A stretch of 64,000 nt of DNA from Gloeocapsopsis dulcis. Lineage in GTDB: Bacteria > Cyanobacteriota > Cyanobacteriia > Cyanobacteriales > Chroococcidiopsidaceae. How positions within the stretch are numbered: position 1 is the first letter of the stretch; every line of letters begins with the position of its first letter. The position numbers were made by a program, and so were the translations under genes. This document shows positions 17,073 through 26,107 of the stretch, piece by piece. Location: assembly GCF_032163395.1 (NCBI RefSeq), contig NZ_CP119968.1, forward strand, positions 3,684,001 through 3,748,000, in the 5' to 3' direction. The notes below the pieces were generated by a model. That model was not told the DNA's origin and made no database searches. It was given only the letters and a program-made list of their open reading frames with translations.

Positions 17073-18068
17073 CTAACTTTTGAATACACTCATAGCTGTG
17101 CGTACCATCTGACTGGCATAACCCCACTCGTTGTCGTACCAACTCATGACCTTAACCAAGTCACCATCAACAACTTGAGTCATGGTTAAATCGACAATTG
17201 AGGCGTGGGGGTCGCTGATAATATCGGAAGAGACAATTTCTTCATTGGATACCGCTAAAATGCCCTTGTAGCGATCGCTAGCGGCTTCTTCTTGGAAAAT
17301 ATTGTTAACTTCTTCTACATTTGTCGGGCGTTCGGTAACAAAATTGATGTCTGAAATTGAACCAACGGGAATTGGGGCGCGGACTGCTACGCCATCAAAC
17401 TTCCCATTGTATTGTGGTAATACTTTAGTTGTGGCGATCGCAGCACCTGTCGAAGTCGGAACAAAATTCGCTGCGGCTGCCCTGCCTCGACGCCATTTTT
17501 TACTAGGTCCATCGACGATTTCTTGTGAAGACGTGTAGGCATGAATTGTCGTCATAATTGCTTTTTTCACGCCAATTCTTCTTCCGATAATTTCGACTAC
17601 TGGAGTGATACAGTTCGTCGTACAGCTAGCACAAGAAAAAATTGGTTCTGATTCAGGTGCTTGGTTAACACCATAAACTACAGTTGCCACATCTTCACTT
17701 TTGGTGGGGGCAGAGAGAATACTATACTTTGCTCCTGCTTTGATGTGCTTTTCTAAACCTTCCTTCTTCGTGAAAATTCCTGTACATTCAAACACAGCAT
17801 CAATTTCTAAACTTTTCCATGGAAGCTGTTCGGGATCTTTTTCACTAAAAACTTTGTACTCTTTACCATCAATAATCAGGCTATTTTCACTACTTTCTAC
17901 CTGTTTTTTATATTTGCCATAAGCCGTATCATACTTAAGTAGATAAGCAAGATTATCAGCAGGAACTAAATCATTAACAGCAACCAATTCTAATTCTGGT
18001 TGATCGAGAACAAGCTTCAACACTGCTCTCCCAATTCTTCCTAAACCATTAATTGCAATACGAGCCAT
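17073..18068 (-). CDS. gap1: Type I glyceraldehyde-3-phosphate dehydrogenase, NAD-type
   Basis: 331 residues. NAD-binding INGLGRIGR is at residues 7-15, and Asp33 in AVNDL is the residue linked to NAD rather than NADP preference. The catalytic Cys149 is in SCASCTTNCITP. The C-terminal half has TGAAIATTKVLPQ and SWYDNEWGYASQM. With Asp33 and a position among catabolic genes, it is most like the glycolytic Gap1 of cyanobacteria rather than the Calvin-cycle Gap2; the coenzyme inference rests on that residue. It runs 20 bases ahead of gpmA and 35 bases after the lactate-dehydrogenase-like gene. Confidence 0.93.
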   Translation of the reverse strand: MARIAINGLGRIGRAVLKLVLDQPELELVAVNDLVPADNLAYLLKYDTAYGKYKKQVESSENSLIIDGKEYKVFSEKDPEQLPWKSLEIDAVFECTGIFTKKEGLEKHIKAGAKYSILSAPTKSEDVATVVYGVNQAPESEPIFSCASCTTNCITPVVEIIGRRIGVKKAIMTTIHAYTSSQEIVDGPSKKWRRGRAAAANFVPTSTGAAIATTKVLPQYNGKFDGVAVRAPIPVGSISDINFVTERPTNVEEVNNIFQEEAASDRYKGILAVSNEEIVSSDIISDPHASIVDLTMTQVVDGDLVKVMSWYDNEWGYASQMVRTAMSVFKS

Positions 18069-18103
18069 ACTTATCTCCCAACGACTATTTTGTATTGAAA
18101 AAG

Positions 18104-19153
18104 TTATCTCACACCTACTTCTTGCTCCCTAGCATTTAAATTAGTGCCTATGATCGCGTTTTCGAGTTTGCCTTGCAGAAAACCCGTAATGTTATCAGCA
18201 GTAGTTTGCAGAATTCGCTCTCTTGCCTCACGAGTATTAAAAGCATTATGCGGCGTGACAATCACATTAGGTAGACGCAACAAAAGTTGATTAGCAAACA
18301 GAATTTCTAGCAACGTTCCAGCCTTATCCGGTTGGCGTTCAACTGCGTGTAATAATTCCTCTTCTTGACGTAAGATAATTTCCTGCGGTAATACATCCAA
18401 ACAAGCAGATATCTTACCCACTTGCAAAACATCAAATAAGGCAAGGATATCCACAACATTACCTCTAGCTGCATTAATTAAAACCGCACCATCCTTCATC
18501 AAAGCTAACTCTTCTTGACCAATCAAATGATAAGTTTTTGGGTTAGCAGGAACTTGCAGCGTCACAATATCAGCCGTTTTTAAAACCGTTTCCATTTCGG
18601 CATATTCAAAGCCCAACCTATCGGCTAATTTGCGATTTGGGTTGACATCAAACGCGATAACTTCCATACGGAAGCCTTTAGCAATTTCAATTACACACTG
18701 CCCGATACTACCAGTACCAATAACACCCAAAGTTTTGCCACGTAAGTCAAAACCTTGCAACCCTTTAAAGGAAAAATCTCCTTGACGAGTACGTTCAATG
18801 CTGGCAAAAATTTTGCGACTGTGCGTTAGCAGTAAGCCAAAAACGTGTTCGGCGATCGTATGTTCGCCATAGCTTGGAACATTACAAACCGCTATCCCTT
18901 TTTCTTGGCAATACTCTGTATCGATATGATCGTAGCCTGTTGAGCGAGTTGCAATTAACTTCAGATGATGGAATTGTTCGAGAACGCGGCGATTAAGTCG
19001 GGAATAGATAAAGGTAGAAATAATCTCAGCATTGGCGTAGTTGCTAGCATTTTCTATTGTTAGTTCGGGGAAAAATTTAATATTTTGTTTTCCCATAAAC
19101 TCGCTGCATACTTGTTGTTCCCACGGTTCAGCTTCAAAAACAATTATTCTCAT
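18104..19153 (-). CDS. D-2-hydroxyacid dehydrogenase, D-lactate dehydrogenase-like
   Basis: Start taken at MRIIVFEAEPWEQQV (19153), which has GGAG just upstream; an earlier ATG at 19186 has none. The Rossmann motif is GVIGTGSIGQCV, with catalytic Arg in INAARGNVVD, Glu/Asp region in ACLDVLPQE and His in TPHNAFNT. The neighbourhood of the His and the YDHIDTEYC stretch resemble D-lactate dehydrogenases more than phosphoglycerate or formate dehydrogenases. It would reduce pyruvate to D-lactate with NADH in the dark. Position between gnd and gap supports a fermentative role. Another 2-oxoacid substrate is possible. Confidence 0.8.
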   Translation of the reverse strand: MRIIVFEAEPWEQQVCSEFMGKQNIKFFPELTIENASNYANAEIISTFIYSRLNRRVLEQFHHLKLIATRSTGYDHIDTEYCQEKGIAVCNVPSYGEHTIAEHVFGLLLTHSRKIFASIERTRQGDFSFKGLQGFDLRGKTLGVIGTGSIGQCVIEIAKGFRMEVIAFDVNPNRKLADRLGFEYAEMETVLKTADIVTLQVPANPKTYHLIGQEELALMKDGAVLINAARGNVVDILALFDVLQVGKISACLDVLPQEIILRQEEELLHAVERQPDKAGTLLEILFANQLLLRLPNVIVTPHNAFNTREARERILQTTADNITGFLQGKLENAIIGTNLNAREQEVGVR

Positions 19154-19200
19154 AATCATCTCCAGAAAGACAATGCGCGATCGCACAGAAAGTAGTGAAT

Positions 19201-20634
19201 TTAATCTGCCGTACCTGTTTGCAGCGACGCGGCATCAACTGGCGTCCATTCGGTGTGGAAAGTGCCTGGTTGGTCGATGCGGTGATAAGTATGCGAACCG
19301 AAGTAATCACGCTGGGCTTGGGTTAAGTTTTGGGGAAGGCGATCGCGACGGTAGCTATTGAAGTAAGCTAGCGAAGCACTCATTGCAGGTACGGAAATAT
19401 CTAACTGGGTTGCTGTTGCAATGACTTCTCGCCAAGCCGCAAGACGGCTCAAAATTGCTTGTTTAAAATGAGGAGCTAACAGCATCGATAAATTGGGCTG
19501 TTCGTGAAAAATCTGCTGCATCGATTTCAAACTCTCGGCGCGAATAATGCAGCCTCCTTTCCAAATCCGCGCAACTTCGCTTAAATTCAAATGGTATTGC
19601 CGTACTTGCGATGCTGCTTTTAACAGCGTCATCCCCTCAGCATACGCACATATTTGAGCACAATAAAGTGCATCCCGAACTTTATCAACAAAACCTTCGC
19701 CTTGATATCTACCACTCACCCCATCAAAGACTTGAGACGCTTTGACGCGCTCTTCTTTATACGCCGACATAATCCGCGCATTCACCGCAGTCAAAATTGT
19801 CGGTACAGGTACACCTAAATCCATCGCACTAATGACTGTCCAGTTTCCAGTTCCCTTTTGTTCCGCTGCATCGAGAATCATTTCTACAAGCGGAGTGTTC
19901 GTTTCTGGATCGATGTACTGGAAAATATCAGCGGTAATTTCCATCAAGTACGAGTTGAGTTCTGGAGATGCATTCCATGCAGAAAACACCTCGTGTAACT
20001 GTTGATGGTTGAATCCTAATCCTGTTTTGAGTAAGTCATAAGCTTCAGCAATAAGTTGCATGATGCCATACTCAATGCCGTTGTGTACCATTTTGACGTA
20101 GTGACCCGCACAACCAGAACCAAGGTAAGTGACACAAGGACCATCCTCGACCTGCGCTGCAACTTTAGTCAAAACTGGCTTGACCGCTTCGTAAGCATCC
20201 TTATTGCCCCCAGGCATCAGACTCGGCCCAAGTAACGCTCCAACTTCACCACCACTAACGCCCATACCGATAAAATTGACTTTACTTGCTTGCAATTCTC
20301 GGCTGCGACGCGCGGTATCTTCGTAGTAAGAGTTACCACCATCAATGATGATGTCATCGTCTTCTAGTAATGGTCGGAGTTGTTTAATAACTGCATCAAC
20401 AGGAGCACCCGATTTGATCATGAGTAAGATCTTGCGAGGACGCTCTAAAGCAGCAACTAATTCTTTGGGACTGTAGGTAGCTACAATATTTTTACTATCT
20501 GCGCGATGAGCGATAAAACTATCGGTCTTTTCTGCGGTACGGTTATAGACAGCAACCGAAAATCCCTGACGCTCGACATTTAGCGCGAGGTTCTCACCCA
20601 TTACCGCCAAGCCAATTAAACCAAATTGTGCCAT
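19201..20634 (-). CDS. gnd: 6-phosphogluconate dehydrogenase, decarboxylating
   Basis: 477 residues, standard. The N-terminal GLAVMGENLALN binds NADP (Asn-Arg in VYNRTAEK). The substrate site shows GMGVSGGEVGALLGPSLMPGG and the catalytic Lys in GHYVKMVHNGIEYGIMQ. The C-terminal helical domain ends with FGSHTYHRIDQPGTFHTEW. It oxidises 6-phosphogluconate to ribulose 5-phosphate, CO2 and NADPH in the oxidative pentose phosphate pathway, the main route of night-time glycogen breakdown in cyanobacteria. Here it follows an NDH-2-like gene and precedes the lactate-dehydrogenase-like gene. No zwf is in the window. Confidence 0.96.
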   Translation of the reverse strand: MAQFGLIGLAVMGENLALNVERQGFSVAVYNRTAEKTDSFIAHRADSKNIVATYSPKELVAALERPRKILLMIKSGAPVDAVIKQLRPLLEDDDIIIDGGNSYYEDTARRSRELQASKVNFIGMGVSGGEVGALLGPSLMPGGNKDAYEAVKPVLTKVAAQVEDGPCVTYLGSGCAGHYVKMVHNGIEYGIMQLIAEAYDLLKTGLGFNHQQLHEVFSAWNASPELNSYLMEITADIFQYIDPETNTPLVEMILDAAEQKGTGNWTVISAMDLGVPVPTILTAVNARIMSAYKEERVKASQVFDGVSGRYQGEGFVDKVRDALYCAQICAYAEGMTLLKAASQVRQYHLNLSEVARIWKGGCIIRAESLKSMQQIFHEQPNLSMLLAPHFKQAILSRLAAWREVIATATQLDISVPAMSASLAYFNSYRRDRLPQNLTQAQRDYFGSHTYHRIDQPGTFHTEWTPVDAASLQTGTAD

Positions 20635-20649
20635 TGTTGATGTACCCTT

Positions 20650-21942
20650 TTACTCCTTAGATGCTGTACCCGCGAGGTTAGCAGGATGGCAGTGGCGGTC
20701 AAAGATTTCATCAACTAACCACTGTGTCGCTGCTTGGAAATTGTGTATTGGTGTAGGTAACAGCGATAAATAAGTCGCCTGGCGAATGGCGTGACCAGCT
20801 TTACCTGTCACTTCAAAGCGATTGAAAATACTAGCGGCACTTTCACCCAGTCCTAGTTTCAAAAGAATGCCACGCAGATTAACTTCTCCAGGAACGAGTT
20901 CTGCTCCTTGAGTCAGCGCCCGCAGATTTCGGGCAATTGTCGCGCCCTGTTGGTAAGCAACTTGTGCAGTAGGTGGCATAGGATGTTCGATATTCGCGGC
21001 ACAATCGCCACCCGCAAACACTTCTGGATGTTCGATCAGTTGTAAAGTTGAGCTTACGTACAAACGACCGTGACTATCGTGGTTTTCTTCGGAAATTGGT
21101 AACTGTTGAATCAATGGATTTGTTGTTGTTCCAGCTGTCCAAACGACTGTAGTCGCGGCTAAGGTTTCGGTTTTATCATTTCGCTGAAATTCAACTGATT
21201 CTGGGCGTACCGCCGTGACTGTCGCACCTAACAATAATTCAACTGGTACATTTCGCTGTCCTAGTGCGGCTTGCGCAGTATCGTGAAGTTCACTTTTGAA
21301 GCCGCCTTTGGCTCCACCTGCGAGTAACTTGGGTTCTCTGTCTATGAGTACAACACATACTTCTTGGGCATTACCACCGAGTTCGGCGTACCAATTAGGT
21401 AGTAAATCGGCTAAGGTAGCAGCAAGTTCGACTCCTGAAGGACCAGCACCCACGATCGCAACTGTGAGTAATTTTTGTCGCTGTGATGCATCTGCGGTTT
21501 GTGTTGCTTGTTGCAGGCGATCGCGTAGTTGTCTTGCGAGTTGAATCGCATCTTGACCGTTGCGAAAACAAAAGCAATGCTCTTTAGCACCTTCAATACC
21601 AAAATAAGACGGAACGCAACCCAAAGCCAAAACTAAATAGCTGTAGCAGTAATGCGTATCTGAAGCTAATTGCACTCGGCGATCGAGCAAGTCGATTGAT
21701 TGAACGGTATCTTGAACGAAGGCAATGTTTTTCCCTGCAAGTAACTCCTCGTAGCGCGGATACACTTGGGTTTCTTCCATCTCACCGCTGAGGAACTCAT
21801 ACAATAAGGGATTAAAGGTAAAGCGATCGCAGCGATCAATTAAAATAACAGAATCATTGTGATGACTGAGGTGGAGGGCGGTAAATAGCCCTGTAAAGCC
21901 ACCACCGAGAATAACTATTGTTGGATTTGCGGTCGAACTCAT
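20650..21942 (-). CDS. Type II NADH dehydrogenase-like FAD oxidoreductase (NDH-2)
   Basis: 430 residues of the two-dinucleotide-fold type. FAD-binding IVILGGGFTGLFTALHLS is at residues 9-26, NADH-binding VAIVGAGPSGVELAATLADLL near 162-182, and the FAD-closing motif is VFAGGDCAAN. NDH-2 enzymes pass electrons from NADH to quinone without pumping protons and are often redox sensors in cyanobacteria. The C-terminal part (LPTPIHNFQAATQWLVDEIF) may bind the membrane surface. It sits inside the sugar-catabolic cluster, 15 bases before gnd, a sensible place for an enzyme that re-oxidises NADH. Confidence 0.86.
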   Translation of the reverse strand: MSSTANPTIVILGGGFTGLFTALHLSHHNDSVILIDRCDRFTFNPLLYEFLSGEMEETQVYPRYEELLAGKNIAFVQDTVQSIDLLDRRVQLASDTHYCYSYLVLALGCVPSYFGIEGAKEHCFCFRNGQDAIQLARQLRDRLQQATQTADASQRQKLLTVAIVGAGPSGVELAATLADLLPNWYAELGGNAQEVCVVLIDREPKLLAGGAKGGFKSELHDTAQAALGQRNVPVELLLGATVTAVRPESVEFQRNDKTETLAATTVVWTAGTTTNPLIQQLPISEENHDSHGRLYVSSTLQLIEHPEVFAGGDCAANIEHPMPPTAQVAYQQGATIARNLRALTQGAELVPGEVNLRGILLKLGLGESAASIFNRFEVTGKAGHAIRQATYLSLLPTPIHNFQAATQWLVDEIFDRHCHPANLAGTASKE

Positions 21943-21981
21943 AGAAATATCAGCCTAGAATTAACGACAATGAGCAAGTAG

Positions 21982-23385
21982 CTACTTGCTGGCAGCAATT
22001 AAGTTATCTACTGCTGCGGTAATCTGTTGCTTTTTGGCTGGTACTGTCTCTATATAAACACGCATCACAGGTTCCGTCCCTGATGGTCGCAGTAATACCC
22101 AGCTACTATCTTCTAAGTAAAGTTTGATACCAGATTCATAACTTGTCTCTTTAACTTTGATACCAGCGATTTCCTGGGGCGGGTTCTGTTTGAGTGCATC
22201 CAATACTGCGGTTTTATCTACTTCGGGTAATTCCAAGTCTTGGCGCTGATTGTAGAGTGGTCCTCCTACTTCTTGAGTCGCGATCGCTACCAACTCTGAC
22301 AATGGCGTTCCTGCATAGGCGATCGCTTCGGTAACGAGTAAATTTGCCATCATTCCGTCTTTTTCAGGGATATGACCCGCAATGCTCAAACCTCCTGATT
22401 CTTCCCCACCAATGAGAACATCAATTTGTCGCATTTTCTCGCCGATGTGCTTGAATCCTACGGGTGTTTCGTAAATTTTGAGTCCGTGCTGCGCTGCAAA
22501 ATTATCTAACAAATGAGTTGTCGCAACACTACGGATGATTGCCCCCGTTTTATGTTTATTGAGGAGCAAATGACGCGCTAGTACAAGCAGAATTACATGA
22601 GGCGAGAGGAAATTTCCTTGTTCGTCAATAATGCCAAAGCGATCGCCATCACCATCGGTTGCCATCCCTACATCGGCTTGGTGCTTGACTTTTGCGGCTA
22701 ATTCTGACATGTGTTTTTGGTCAGGTTGTGGCATTCCTCCACCAAACAAGACATCGCGGTTGGTGTGAAAGGCTTCGACTTCGCAGCCACAGTGTCTTAA
22801 CGCTGTATCAAGATACCCTTGCGTTGTTGAGTAGAGTGCGTCATACTTGATTTTGAGTTTCGCTGCACGCATCCGCTCGACATCAAGTTGCGCGTAGATG
22901 AATTTAAGATAATCAGGCTTAGGGTCAAACTGAGAAATCGCAGAATCTACAGGATGATCTGGCGGCGCACTATCTGCATCGGAAAGCTGCGCGATGATCG
23001 CATCGGTAATATCTGCGGTAGCAGGTCCAGCATAATCAGGGATAAATTTGATGCCACAATAATTTGCAGGATTATGACTCGCAGTGAACATTAACGCGCC
23101 TACGGCATGGCGATGACGTACATTGTAAGCGATCGCTGGAGTTGGGCAATATTCGCTCGCAATTTGTACTTGCCAGCCTAATTCTGTTAATACTTCCGCT
23201 GCAGTTTGTGCAAATTGATCGGCTAGAAAGCGCGTATCATAGCCAATTAACAGCGGTTGGTGTTGACGTGTTTGCAAATAAGCGGCGATCGCCCGCGTCA
23301 CTTTCCGAACATTGGCAAAGGTAAAATCATCGGCAATACTCCCGCGCCAACCATCAGTCCCAAATTTAATCTTGCTATCACTCAT
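21982..23385 (-). CDS. Phosphoglucomutase/phosphomannomutase family protein
   Basis: 467 residues with the four alpha-D-phosphohexomutase signatures in order. They are the phosphoserine loop TASHNPANYCGIKF, the metal loop DGDGDRFGIID, the sugar loop GGEESGG and the phosphate-binding RPSGTEPVMRVYIE. The start KFGTDGWRGSIADDFTF is typical. It probably turns glucose 1-phosphate from GlgP into glucose 6-phosphate. It is 2 bases downstream of glgP, which supports that role, although mannose substrates are possible for this subgroup. Confidence 0.9.
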   Translation of the reverse strand: MSDSKIKFGTDGWRGSIADDFTFANVRKVTRAIAAYLQTRQHQPLLIGYDTRFLADQFAQTAAEVLTELGWQVQIASEYCPTPAIAYNVRHRHAVGALMFTASHNPANYCGIKFIPDYAGPATADITDAIIAQLSDADSAPPDHPVDSAISQFDPKPDYLKFIYAQLDVERMRAAKLKIKYDALYSTTQGYLDTALRHCGCEVEAFHTNRDVLFGGGMPQPDQKHMSELAAKVKHQADVGMATDGDGDRFGIIDEQGNFLSPHVILLVLARHLLLNKHKTGAIIRSVATTHLLDNFAAQHGLKIYETPVGFKHIGEKMRQIDVLIGGEESGGLSIAGHIPEKDGMMANLLVTEAIAYAGTPLSELVAIATQEVGGPLYNQRQDLELPEVDKTAVLDALKQNPPQEIAGIKVKETSYESGIKLYLEDSSWVLLRPSGTEPVMRVYIETVPAKKQQITAAVDNLIAASK

Positions 23386-23387
23386 GA

Positions 23388-25574
23388 TTAGTGCATTTCT
23401 ACTTTTGCGCGTTTTGATACTTCGTGTTTGGGCAAATACATTTGATTCACGTAATCTGCCACCATGCGATCCGTATTAAAGAAAGGTGCAATTGTTCTCA
23501 TCGAAGCCTTCATCATTTGCACCCAGCGGTGGGGAATTCCTGCGGTTTGGTCGTAATAACAAGGAATAATTTCGGTTTCTAGGAGTTCGTACAGTGATTC
23601 TGCATCGGCGCGGTCTTGGATTTCTGTATCATCGTTGTCAGCGGTATCGCCAATCGCCCAGCCGTTAACACCCTCCTGGTAAGCTTCACACCACCAACCG
23701 TCTAAGATGCTGCAATTAATTCCTCCGTTGAAGGCAACTTTTTGCCCACTTGTTCCTGATGCTTCATGCGGACGGCGCGGCGTATTTAACCACACATCAA
23801 CGCCTTGCACTAACTTTTGGGCAATATGCATATCGTAGTCTTCAACAAAGACCAAGCGATTGCGGACATCAGAATGATGACTCCACTTGATCAGCCGTTG
23901 GATAATTCGCTTGCTTTCTTCATCAGCAGGGTGCGCTTTACCTGCAACGATCATTTGTACAGGTCGTTCAGGATTGCTAAAAATTGCCCGCGCCCGTTCA
24001 GGATCGTAGGTAATCAAATCACCACGCTTGTAGGAACTAAACCGTCGCGCAAAGCCAATCGTTAAAATATTGGGGTCGAGTAATTGTTCTGCTGCGGCGA
24101 TCGCTTCTGTAGGTTCACCCCGCCGTTCTCTTGCTTGTTTAATTTGCAAACGAGTATATGCAATTAATGCTGCTTGTAAACGTTGATGTCGCCACCACAG
24201 TTCGTCATCTGGAATTGCATCAACTTTTGCCCACATTTGCGCATCGGTGACATGAGTCGCCCAATCTGGATGTAGATATTGTTTGTACAAGTCTGCAATT
24301 AAAGGCGCTGTCCAAGTTCGATGATGAACGCCGTTGGTAATCTGTCCGATGGGTACTTCTTCTACAGGGACATTAGAGTACAAACACGACCACATCTGAC
24401 GACAAGTTTTACCGTTAAGTTGACTGACACCATTCGCTGATCTTGACATTTTCAACGCCAAAGCAGTCATGTTAAAGGGTTCCCAACCATCTTTTCCTGG
24501 ATGGCGGTTTCCTAAATCGAGGAAGGCTTCTTTTGAAAGTCCAAGTTGCTGCCAATAGTGCGTAAAATAAGGCGCGATTTGGTCGCGGGGGAAGATGTCG
24601 TGTCCTGCTGGTACGGGAGTATGAGTGGTAAATACACAGCGATCACGCACTAAGGGACGAACTTCATCAAACGTCCCTGTACTTTCCATCAGTTGACGCG
24701 CGATTTCTAACGTTGCGAATGCTGCATGACCTTCATTAAGGTGATAAAGTTGCGGTTTAATGCCTAAAAGTTGCAACGCTCTTACGCCACCAATACCCAA
24801 TAGATATTCTTGCGCCAAGCGTGTATCTTGACCGCCGCCATAAAGCTGTCCCGTAATCCAGCGGTCAATTTGTTCGTTGTCTTCGCGATGTGTATCGAGT
24901 AAATAAAGATTAATGCGCCCAATTTGGACTTGCCAAATTTGTGCTCTTACTTGGCGATCGCGAATCTGCAATGTCACGGTTAATGCTTCGCCTTGTGCAT
25001 CGCGGCAAAGTTCTATTGGTAATTCTTCAAAACGATAATCTGGATAAATTTCTTGTTGCCAACCTGTAAAATCAAGCTGTTGTTTAAAATAACCTTGACG
25101 ATACAATAAACCAATCCCGACAATAGGTAAGCCTAAATCTGATGCCGACTTTAAATGATCGGCAGCTAAAATTCCTAAACCTCCCGAATACGTCGGTAAG
25201 CAGCGAACAATTCCATATTCAATGGAAAAATAAGCTATTGGTTTTTGTAGTTGATCCGGCGGTAAATTCCTACTTGCCCAAGTATCTTGTGTAACTAAAT
25301 ACTGCTCAAACTGTGCGACTAACTCTAAAACTCGCTGACAGTACTCTGGATCGGCAGCCAACTGTGCTAATCGCTCTGAAGGAACAGTTTCTAACAGTTC
25401 CACTGGGTTGTGTTGACACTGTTCCCACTTCTCAAAATCAATATTCCGAAAAATTGACAAATGCTCTGAAGACCAACTCCACCAACAGTTAAATGCTAAT
25501 TTTGCTAATCCTTGAAGTGGATAAGCAATCTTATCTTGCAAGTGTTGAATATGAGCAATTGCAGTCTGGCTTTG
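23388..25574 (-). CDS. glgP: Alpha-glucan (glycogen) phosphorylase
   Basis: Start taken at the ATG giving MQSQTAIAHIQ (25574); a TTG 51 bases upstream extends the frame but has no clear ribosome site. About 728 residues. The N-terminal LAKLAFNCWWSWSSEHLSIFRNID is the DUF3417 domain of the short GT35 phosphorylases. Then come YFSIEYGI, YSGGLGILAADHLKSASDLG, HLNEGHAAFATLE, and the PLP-Lys region EASGTSGQKVAFNGG. It releases glucose 1-phosphate from glycogen. It is first in the eight-gene cluster, so its promoter probably drives the whole catabolic set. Confidence 0.92.
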   Translation of the reverse strand, partial: QSQTAIAHIQHLQDKIAYPLQGLAKLAFNCWWSWSSEHLSIFRNIDFEKWEQCQHNPVELLETVPSERLAQLAADPEYCQRVLELVAQFEQYLVTQDTWASRNLPPDQLQKPIAYFSIEYGIVRCLPTYSGGLGILAADHLKSASDLGLPIVGIGLLYRQGYFKQQLDFTGWQQEIYPDYRFEELPIELCRDAQGEALTVTLQIRDRQVRAQIWQVQIGRINLYLLDTHREDNEQIDRWITGQLYGGGQDTRLAQEYLLGIGGVRALQLLGIKPQLYHLNEGHAAFATLEIARQLMESTGTFDEVRPLVRDRCVFTTHTPVPAGHDIFPRDQIAPYFTHYWQQLGLSKEAFLDLGNRHPGKDGWEPFNMTALALKMSRSANGVSQLNGKTCRQMWSCLYSNVPVEEVPIGQITNGVHHRTWTAPLIADLYKQYLHPDWATHVTDAQMWAKVDAIPDDELWWRHQRLQAALIAYTRLQIKQARERRGEPTEAIAAAEQLLDPNILTIGFARRFSSYKRGDLITYDPERARAIFSNPERPVQMIVAGKAHPADEESKRIIQRLIKWSHHSDVRNRLVFVEDYDMHIAQKLVQGVDVWLNTPRRPHEASGTSGQKVAFNGGINCSILDGWWCEAYQEGVNGWAIGDTADNDDTEIQDRADAESLYELLETEIIPCYYDQTAGIPHRWVQMMKASMRTIAPFFNTDRMVADYVNQMYLPKHEVSKRAKVEMH

Positions 25575-26107
25575 CATGAGTTTTAATTGATTAACTGCAA
25601 TATTCCGTGCATCTACTTTTTTCAAACTTACTTACTAAGGTTAAGTTCACTTAAAGATAACTTTATTATTCGTTTAATAAATATATATCTTCTCCAAGTA
25701 ACATTCTAAAGACAGAAAATTACCCTATCAAAACCTTTATTATATCTATCATTAGGAAGAAAAATAATGTTAAGGTCTTCTGTAATCTTGTTACTAAAAT
25801 CTTTTTTAAAACCTAACTGTGTTAGAAAATTTTAAATCAGAAATAGTAAGTTTTTAAAGTCAATTCGTATTGTCTGTAACAAAAAAGATAGACCATATTT
25901 TCAGCAATTTTCAAAAAGATTGAAGCGTTATCTAAAGTAATCTCGGTCTATATCAATTATGACTAGTAATGACTATAAGGTTGAAGAAAACCTGGATTTA
26001 GATTTTTCAGGTTTGCTCAGAGACTTGGAGCTTTACATTCTTGGATTTAACTAATTTGTATGGATTTAGCTACTAAATGAACCCTTATTTTTGATTGAGG
26101 TTAGATA
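25575..26107. promoter_or_regulatory. Divergent promoter region of the glgP cluster and pstCAB
   Basis: About 530 very AT-rich noncoding bases lie between two long divergent operons. On the minus strand near 25637-25677 there are 8-base units at 11-base spacing (CTTAACCT, CTTTAAGT, AATAAAGT, ATTAAACG). The first equals the cyanobacterial Pho-box half-site and the rest are weaker. It sits on the glgP side, not near pstC. No clear -10/-35 pair could be fixed by eye, and no ORF is credible. Confidence 0.4.
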
